A stretch of DNA of 64,000 nucleotides from Sciurus carolinensis (Eukaryota > Chordata > Mammalia > Rodentia > Sciuridae). Position 1 is the stretch's first letter, and the number at the start of each line of letters is the position of its first letter. The position numbers were made by a program, and so were the translations under genes. Below the pieces are notes generated by a model that saw only the letters and a program-made list of their open reading frames with translations, was not told where the DNA came from and made no database searches. Shown here piece after piece: positions 49,901 through 58,900 of this stretch. The DNA lies in assembly GCF_902686445.1 (NCBI RefSeq), contig NC_062213.1, forward strand, positions 9,731,241 through 9,795,240. Reading direction: 5' to 3'.

Positions 49901-52900
49901 GACACAAGACAAGGGCCACAACACACCCCCAGGAGGGCAGAGCCCAGCAAGCTCAGCCTGTCACTGGGCAGGCCCGACCACATCCAGACCTCCCGCTTTC
50001 TACCAGAGACCCTTTCTCAACCGAGAACCTCGTTGTAGTCATGCTGAGCTATTTTGCCCTAGTTCATGCTTACAAAAACCAGGTTTTCCTTTGATAACAG
50101 AAAAAATAAAACCAGGCACCCTTGTTAATTTTGTGATCATGAAAAGTTGAAAACAGGACCAGAGTGTCCCCCTGGCTTAGCGTTTCTCCAGAGAGTAGCT
50201 CCTGATGTGTGCAGCACATCTAGTGGGCCTGGTTAGCACGTCTCACCCTGGCCTGTCCACCTCCGCTCAGCCCAAAAACCCCCTTGTGAGCCCTGAGAGT
50301 TGGGCTGTCAGCTCTCAGGCATTCATTCCCTAGCCTGGCGCCACCCGACCCTCTGTCCTCTACCCTGACACTTACTCTTTGCATAAAACATGCCCGAAGT
50401 TCCTTCAGCATAAAACCAACACTTCAATCTAGGGTTATTTCACATGGGGATCGGGCAGACCCATTTCTCTGAAAGTACAGGTGGCATTTGGTACGCGTTG
50501 AGGGGGGCACCACTTTTAATACACTGTGTGGGTGGCTCATGACCTACACATGGTGATCAAGTAACTATTTAGCTCTTGATTTTGTTCTTGTTTTCTCTTC
50601 ATGGCCAAGATTCCTGGGGAACGTCTGCAGCTCCCACTTCCTCAAACTGCGGCTCTGATCCCATTTCTCCCTCATTATCCACTAAATTTGCAGCGGGCTC
50701 TCGTGACCAGCCCACCTTCCCTGACGCTCCTGGCCTCCTCCTTGCCCATTTCCACGACGCCCGCCATAGGCCATTGATGTTCCTCTCATGCCTCTGGCTT
50801 CCCCTCCTCTGTTCCTTCCTTAGATACTGCTGTTCCTTGGGGTCTGCTCTTGACTCCGCTATTTACATCAGATCAGTTCTCCAGGGGTGATCTTTCTTGC
50901 TCCATGGGTTCAAACACCAGTGTCATACACAACCAGGTCAGGCCCAGCTCCTTGTTTATCTACTCAGTGCGTGCTAGACCCCCCACGCAGCTGCCCTGCT
51001 AGCGTGTTGAAAGCTGGACTCTTAGTCTTGTTTCCATGCTCAGAAGAACTATCCTTTCAAGTCTAAATTTCAGATTCTACCATTTTAAGTAGCATGTACT
51101 TAAACATTCTACTCCCTGAGGTAAACACATTCCATCTGAGTTCCTATCAAAATAAAACTCTAGTGCCTGTGTTAGTCAGCTTTTCCTCACTGTGCCCAGA
51201 AGACCTGACAAGAACAAGGTAGAGGAGGAAAAGTTTATTTTGGCGCAGATTTCAGGGCTTAGTCCATGGTTAGCCAATTCCATAGCTCTGGGCCTGAGGT
51301 GAGGCACAGCATCATGGCACGAGGGTGCAGCAGAGGAAGCAGCTCAGAACACAGCAGCCAGGAAGCAGAGAGAGAGAGAGTGACAAGGGGCAGGGGAGAA
51401 GTGTCCTTCCAGGGCACGTCCTAATGACCCACCTCCTCCAGACACACTCCACCTGCCTACAGTTACCTCCCAGTTAGCCCACTGGAACTCGGATGGACTG
51501 AACAGGTTACCACTCTCACGTCCAATCATTTCACCTCCAAACATGCCTGCAATATCAGGGGCTTTGGGGCCAAACCTAACAGTGCCCAAGAAGCTTCACA
51601 CTCTGGGAGGCTCCTTTTCCTCTCCAATCTCGCCGCCATGATTCCACCTTCTGCCTCAAATGCACACACGGGGCATGTTGTGACCCTCTCGGGGCTGTCT
51701 GACTTTCCACTGCAAGTGTGAACAGCATGGTTCATTTACAGAGTAAAACTGTTTTTTCTACTCAATCCACTCAGATCATCCTCGAAACCCAGCTCAGAGG
51801 CTACTTGTTCTGGAATCCCTCCAAGTCTCCCCAACCCACCCAGAGAGTTCTTCTCTAAGACCTAAAATGCATACACCATCCCACCACTGGGGTGCGCTGT
51901 AGGAGGACTTGACTTTATCTCTGTTAAATCAGGATCTCCCTGAGGTCAAGGACTTCTTCTCCAAGACCTATTATGAGAGCATGTGGAGGAATATCAGGAA
52001 CAAAGGTAGGACACAGTTGCAGCCAGCACTTAATAAGTGTTCACTGTGTGCTAAATAGGACTAAACATCACTATTCTTCTCAAAATGCCCTGATCCATGA
52101 ATATGTATTGAATGAAGTGATTAAAGAAGTTCTTTAATTAATAAAGGAGCAGTGGTGTGCTAATTATTTTCCTGTCTCTATAAAGATTCATACTATTGTC
52201 ATTTGCTTACCACAGGACCTTGGTCATTATTGCGTAAATTAATTAGCTGATGAACTGGTCACATGGGAAACAGAGCTGTTGGTTTCACACCACGTCACTT
52301 TCATGTGGCATGTTGCAGTTTATAAAAACTTTCATTTATTTGGGAGATTCATGACTCCATCAACCCATGCATCGATGGTTCTGCTGCACTGCAGGAGACA
52401 GGACTGATGGATGGGTACCACACAACGTGACCAAGATCTCAGGGACTTGACCAACTGCCCTTCCTGGTCCCTAGTCTGCCATGGCACCTCCTTCTGCCTG
52501 TGGTTTGGCTGCAGCCTCACAAGCCCTTCCCTTCAGTGAACTGCGCATCGAAGGCCTAAGTTTCCAGAGACACCCGCACTGGCCCCATCTGCTGCGGTCA
52601 TGAGCTCGTGCCCTTCCCTTCAGTGACCTGCCCATCGAAGGCCCAAGTTTCCAGAGACACCCGCACTGGCCCCATCTGCTGCGGTCATGAGCTTGTGGTG
52701 GGTGAGCCACCACCTTCAAGGCTGCCAACCTTAATGGCAGTTCCTGGGAAATCCATAACCGAGAGAAAACCAAACACACGGAGCAGACTTGGATCTATGC
52801 CCACCTGGGAATTCGTGGAATACCACTAAGTCCCACGGAATCTGATTTCTGTGTAAGAAGTCTGGCTCCATCACGTAACCTCCCAACATCCCCTGAAAGG

Positions 52901-55900
52901 CTCCGTGGGGTGTCTTGAGAACTGGGGTTCCTGTGGGCATCTAAACTGCTCTTTCTCGGGGTCGCGTTGCTTGATCCCGGGGCGCGGGGCAAACCAGGAG
53001 TTCTGACTCGAGTGCACACGGAGAGCCAACTCGAGCTGCAGGAACACCCCGCGGCCTTGCCTGGCCACCTACCCTGAGCATCAGGGGGCTCACACAGCTG
53101 GTTTGACCCCGAGGGCCTGCTTAAGGCCACACCTGAACACTCAGCCACACACATCTCCAGTCACTGGGTCACAGAAACAGCATCTCACATACATGGCTCC
53201 ACCCAGATCTCAGCGCCAGGGGCCGGGTTAATATTAAAGGAACTGGGGCTCAGAGCAGTGAGGTGACTCTCCCTAGGTCACACAGAGCAGGACTAGAAAT
53301 AGAATCGAACTGACATCAGCCCGAGGCCAAAGGCTCCATGTCCCCTGCTTCTGTTCCTGCCAAGTCCCTCCACCTTCCCCTGGCAAGCTGTCATGAATAC
53401 ACAAGAAAACCCCACGGCCTGAAGAACAATGGAGTGTGCCCGCAGATTTACAAAAACAGAACACCTAAAGGGAAACTCACGGCCACTTAAGTCAATCCCT
53501 CTCCAGCAGGGGACTATTTGATACCCTTGAATGAGCCACTGGTGGGGGGCCATCACCTCTCCTTACTCCACCACCACAGCACGACAAGCGCCTTCCTACC
53601 TCCCACAGTGCCAGACACCCCATCATCCTGAAGCCCTCACTCCGTCCTCTGGGGCTCCTCCCACCTCCTGCACTTAGCACTTGGGGAGAGGAGGTGAGGC
53701 TTTCTGGATAAATCATCCCTCCAAGAAGGTCTGGGAACTCAGCAGAGACTCAGCAGTGGGGCAGGAGAAGTTGGGCATCCACTCCATAAATATCTACTGA
53801 ACACCGACTCCTGCAGAGGCTGGCAATATGGAAGTGAGCCAGACAGGCAAGGCCCTGCCCTCCTTCCCTTGCAGAGGGGCAAGCACTGCTCGGAGGACAG
53901 ATGAGGATTCCACAGCTGCAGTGCCTGAGGTCGGGAGGGCGGGAGGGCTGCCTTGGAGGAGATGGTCAAAGGGCCCTTTGGGAGGTGCCCTGGGCTCAGG
54001 CAGAGGAGCAAGAAACCGGCCTCTGTTCACCGCCATGGCCCGGCGGCCCCTACTGCCCATGCAGCAGACTCCCCTGAAACACACATTCAATGAGTGAGCA
54101 GGGAGAGAAAGCAGCCAAGGCAGGGAAAGCATGCCGGTGTCCCCAGGCCCAGCGCCTCCCAGCTGCCCCCGCTGGGCTCGGCTCCTCACGCTTTGTTTTC
54201 CTTAGACGCGCCATAGCTGGGACACATGCTATGTGTCCCCTTCTCAGTCTGTCCCCTTCTCAGTCTCCAGGTCTCAAAGAGCCAGAGAGGAGGTAGGGGC
54301 TGCCAGGTGTGCGGCTGCTCAGCCTGCCAAGTCCAGCAGTTTCAGCCACCCAGGCCGCGTGGCGCTGTGGCAGAAGGTGCTCCTGGCCGCGCTTGCTGGC
54401 CTGGGAGTGGAGTTGACCCGCGCCGGGCCCGGCGACTGCTCATGAGCTGATTCTCCCAGCGCTCTCCCGGGAGGGAGGGACCGCGTGCCAGCCAGCCTGG
54501 CTGGCCTCTGGACACTAAACCAATCCCTGGGCAACCATCCCACAAATAGTGACGGGATATGCACCAGAAGCTCCTTCTAGCGGGTGAACACGGGTGTGTG
54601 CGTGCACACAAGCAATCGCATGTTTGGAAAGGAAATTTAAACCTTTTACAAATATTAAACAGTCTTGGAGTCAGTGCCTGCTCACCTGGGCCTGAGGATG
54701 GAAGGAATTGGGATTAATCTTGTGGGGCTTTGCCGTGCCATCTGCCGATGGCTCTGGCAGGCGGGGACAGTGCACCTGGGCTGATGCAGCAGGGACCACA
54801 TGGTGTTCAAGAGCCCCAATCCACCCCTGCACGTGGTCCAGACTGGACTATGAAGAGCCATGCCCTGGGAGGATGCGGGTGTTCCTCCACACCCCCGTCG
54901 GGACTCCCCTTCAGGGACTGCCTCTGCTCAAGGTCATGCTTCTCAGGATGGCCCAGACCAGCGCGTGACCAATAAGAGGACATAAGTATGTTGATGTTGT
55001 CCCTGTTTTGCCATCCCCAAGGGGTCACTGAGGCCTCTGCTGAGGTGGCATTGTAGCTAAACTTCCTCTGCCCAGGCCTGGGCCTCTCTTTGACCCTCAA
55101 CCCCTGCTGAGAAAATTCCCTAGAAATTAAACCTGCATGTTAAACTCCCTCCCAGGGTCAGACTGCTGGAGAACCCAAGAAGGGACAGTAGCTGTCCTTA
55201 GTGGAGAGACCCTGGACCTGGAAGCAAATTGGGTTTGAATTACAGCTCTGCCATGAGCTAGTTATGTGGTCTTGGGCCCCTCTGAATCTCAGCTTCCAAA
55301 TCTGTAAAATGGACACAATCATGTGGACTTCAGAGGGTGGGATGAGGACTAAGTTACGGAAAACTCAACACATGGCTCAGCGGCTAGGAATTTGGATATA
55401 TTTAACCTCATAGCTCTGCTTCAGCTGGCGGTGACTTGTGTCCTCAGTGTCCTCCCCTGCAAGGGGTCAGGCTTGGGCTGGGGGACTCTGGCTGACGTTT
55501 CCTGAACACGGCTCCGCATGGGATCTGGGCCGAGCCCTGCACTTCACTCGCTGCTTGACACAAGCCCGCCGCCCTGATGAGTCTTCCTATTTCATTCCCG
55601 TCGTTCTCTGACAGAGGCAGAGAGAGCCTGGGAAAGCTGGCTGGCTGCTGCGCCAGGGCGTCCGTAGCTTCCCAGGTGGGTGGTGTGCGTGCTTCCTGCC
55701 AGCGCTGACATTCTTAGGGTCCCGTGACTCCCCTCAGCAGTCCAATGAGCACACTGGCAGGACAGATTGAGTGACTGCCATCTGCCACTGGCACAGCCCG
55801 CAGCACAGGCGCAGAGTGGGCTGGGTTGGATCCCTTCCGCCCATCAAGTGGCCCCTGCGGCCACTGCCCTTTCCATCTTTCCCAAGTTCAGCCCTTGTTC

Positions 55901-58900
55901 CATCCTGAGCCCCAGGACTGGGTGGAGAGAGGCGCTGGGAAGCCCCACAGGGCCACCTTCAAGGACAGGTCTCTCCTCCTCTCTCTTGCCTGGCACCCCC
56001 CAGCTGCAGCCTCTGCCCAGCTCACTGGGATGGCCGCCCCACTGCTACATGGAGCTCAATGTCAAGGGCTGGGCCCTGCCTGTCCAAGGGGCATCCTAAA
56101 GTTCCCCACGCGAGCAGCATAGAACTACAAAACCCTAAAATCTCACGTCCTGTTTTCCTCTGGATTTTGATCCAAATACTGAGTTTACTACAGTGGCTCC
56201 TCTAAAGAAGTGACTAAAATAGTGGATGGAAATGGCGTGTCACTGTCCTGGGATTACGCCCTGAGAGAGTCAGCACTGGGCAGCGAGGGCGAGGCCAGGC
56301 GTGGGGAAGGCACTCCTGCTGACCCCGAGCACTGGCTTTGGAGTCATTGTTGTGGGTATTTTAAGATGAAATGAGCATTTCTCTTGAGGAGAAAATGGTA
56401 CCTATACATTTACAAAACATACAATTTTGCCTGAAGAGAGAAATACGATTTACCACGTGCCACTGTCCCCATTTTCTCAGGATCTCATCAACTGCCCACA
56501 GGTGCATCCTGCTCGCAGCCCGTTGGGGAAGCTCTGAATCACCTCAAAGCTCACTGATCAACTGCTTAAGGCCCTTGGTTGACTCATGGTTCCCAAAGTG
56601 CCCTATTTTCTGGCCCCTGTCCACATCCACCCGCTCCTGTCCCTGCTGGCCCTGTGATCTGGAACTACTTGTGCCAGGTTCAGCAGTAGCCTCTGCCGGG
56701 ACATCGTCCTTCCTCCTTTTGCCATCTGACATGCGCACGCCCCTCCTGACGGCAGAGTTCACTCCTCATCACCTGCAGCACTTTTCCTATCTCTTCCGTG
56801 AATGGGGTGGCCAGGGCCAGGTTCCCACGCAGCCTGGAGCCAGCCCTGGGCACGTGACCGTTGCCTCCTGAGCCTTTCTCCTGACTGACCTGCGAGCTCC
56901 TGTCATGGCGACTGGACCCTGCCCTAGCATGTGCCTCTTCTGGAATGGAGGGCAATACAGAATCCACTCTCTGAAGAGGGGCTGGCGCGGAGCTAACGGG
57001 GGTCGTCCTCCCGCTCAGGCTACGCCGCCCGGGCCTGCTCACGCTCGCTCCTGTCTTCACTCTCCTATGCTGGGCCTTGCCCGCTCGAGCCACAGGCCCC
57101 GTCCGAGCACGCACTTATGTCCCTGGCTCCGTGCCATCTTCCCTTCCAGTCGGGCCACCCCCTCCTGCCATTCTGAACTGTTTCCAGTGCCTGGATGCTT
57201 CTTGCTGTTTCCTGCTTTGGACTTTTACAGAGATAAACTCTTCTGTCTGGAAAGACTTTCTGAAATTCGCCCATCTGGCAAATTCCTGCCATTTCCAAAC
57301 CAGCTAATGTCTAGAAGCCTTCTGTAGAGCAACAGAAATGAAGGGCTTGGAGTCAGCCTTACCAGGTCGCATTTGCTGGAGACAGGCCTACAAGACTTTA
57401 GAAGTCACCTGCATCTTCACATTGTTCCCACCAACTAATTAAAGCAGAGAATCCTTTGCTCAAAGTGACCTTTCAATGGACAGTTTACACACATGTGCAG
57501 GCAAAGGAGAAATGAGACCCAGAGACTAGACTCTGGAGTCCATCTGTTCCAGGAACTCAACCAAGTCATCTTATCTAACTCTGACAGCCAGCTGGGCATG
57601 GGTTCAAATCCCAGCTCACTCAACCCCTTATTCGAAAAACAGACCGTGCCGACACCTAGCTGTCTTGTGAGCATTAAATGATCTCTGAATATTTGATATT
57701 TCATAAATATTTCGTTTTCTTCCTGAATAGAACATGCATAAAGGTGAGTATTTTACACACGCGCTGTGCACACACGTCTGCACATGCATTCTGGGTCAGA
57801 ACCTCACACGTACATACCAATACACCCTCCCTGGGCCTCACCTCAGAGGAAGTCTCAGATGTTTACCTCCAGCACAGCGGGGATGCTGGCTCAACATCTC
57901 CCCGCTTTTAAGTCACACTTGTGAAAGGCACATTTAAAATGACTGTAGCATCTGGATCTTGTGGGAGACAGCTGCTTGGATCCCCAGGCTGCATGTGGAG
58001 GGCCCTGCTCTACACCTGACCTTTCTTTCTCCTTTTATGGGGACTCCAAGTTTCAGCAATGCAAACTCTTAGCAATAATAGTGAAGCATTATAAACTCTC
58101 CCAAAGATGTTTATGCTTTAGTTTATTCATCTTTAACCAAAAATATTTGACATTTATATATTCAAGCTTTACATATTTAACATTTTTTGATGAGACTTAA
58201 AGATGGCAAATATGTGGCTCACTGCTGCTAAGGATGCACCTAGGAACACTTTGGAGACCTATGTGGCAATATGGATCTTGAGTGTAAACATAGTAAGTTA
58301 CTGTCTCATTGTGGCATTCTCATAAAGTGCAGAGTTAGTGTGCAGAGTGAGAAACAACCAAAGGTTGTTAATGGGTGAAGGGTTACGGAAAATAATGTTC
58401 CTGCAAGATAGCCCCTGAAGAAAGACGGAAAGAGGAGCAGCTCCGGAGGAGGGAGGGGAAACTAGCCAAAGATTAACCTTTCCTGATAACAATGGGCCCT
58501 AAAAGGAAAGGGTGGATACTGAATTCTGGGCCCTGAACCTTGACCTTCCCCTACAGCAAATTAGTTTTAAATGGAGGCACAGCAAATATTGAAACTCTGG
58601 AAAATAATGGCTCCCAGAGACAGTAAAGCAATGGGCAAGATTTGAGTACTCATCCCTCGGGATCTGGACTCCTATCTCCCCAGACAACAATGGGCTTCAA
58701 CCTTTTTACAACCACCCTTTTAAGTTAAAGTTTTAACCTGTACAACCAATGATTAAACCATCCTCATCGTACCCTATAAAGCCAAAATCCCCTCTGTAGC
58801 TGACGACCATTTTTGCATCTGGAAAATGAGCCCCGACGTTGCCCAGGTCTGCAAAGGAATAAAGGCTCCTCTGAATCCTCTGAGGTCTGCATCCCGTCCT

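Noticed and set aside
54226..54450. Possible processed pseudogene or exon in the CpG-rich patch
   Set aside because: The translated frames (for example LLAALAGLGVEL) match nothing recognised and no poly-A tail or duplication is present.
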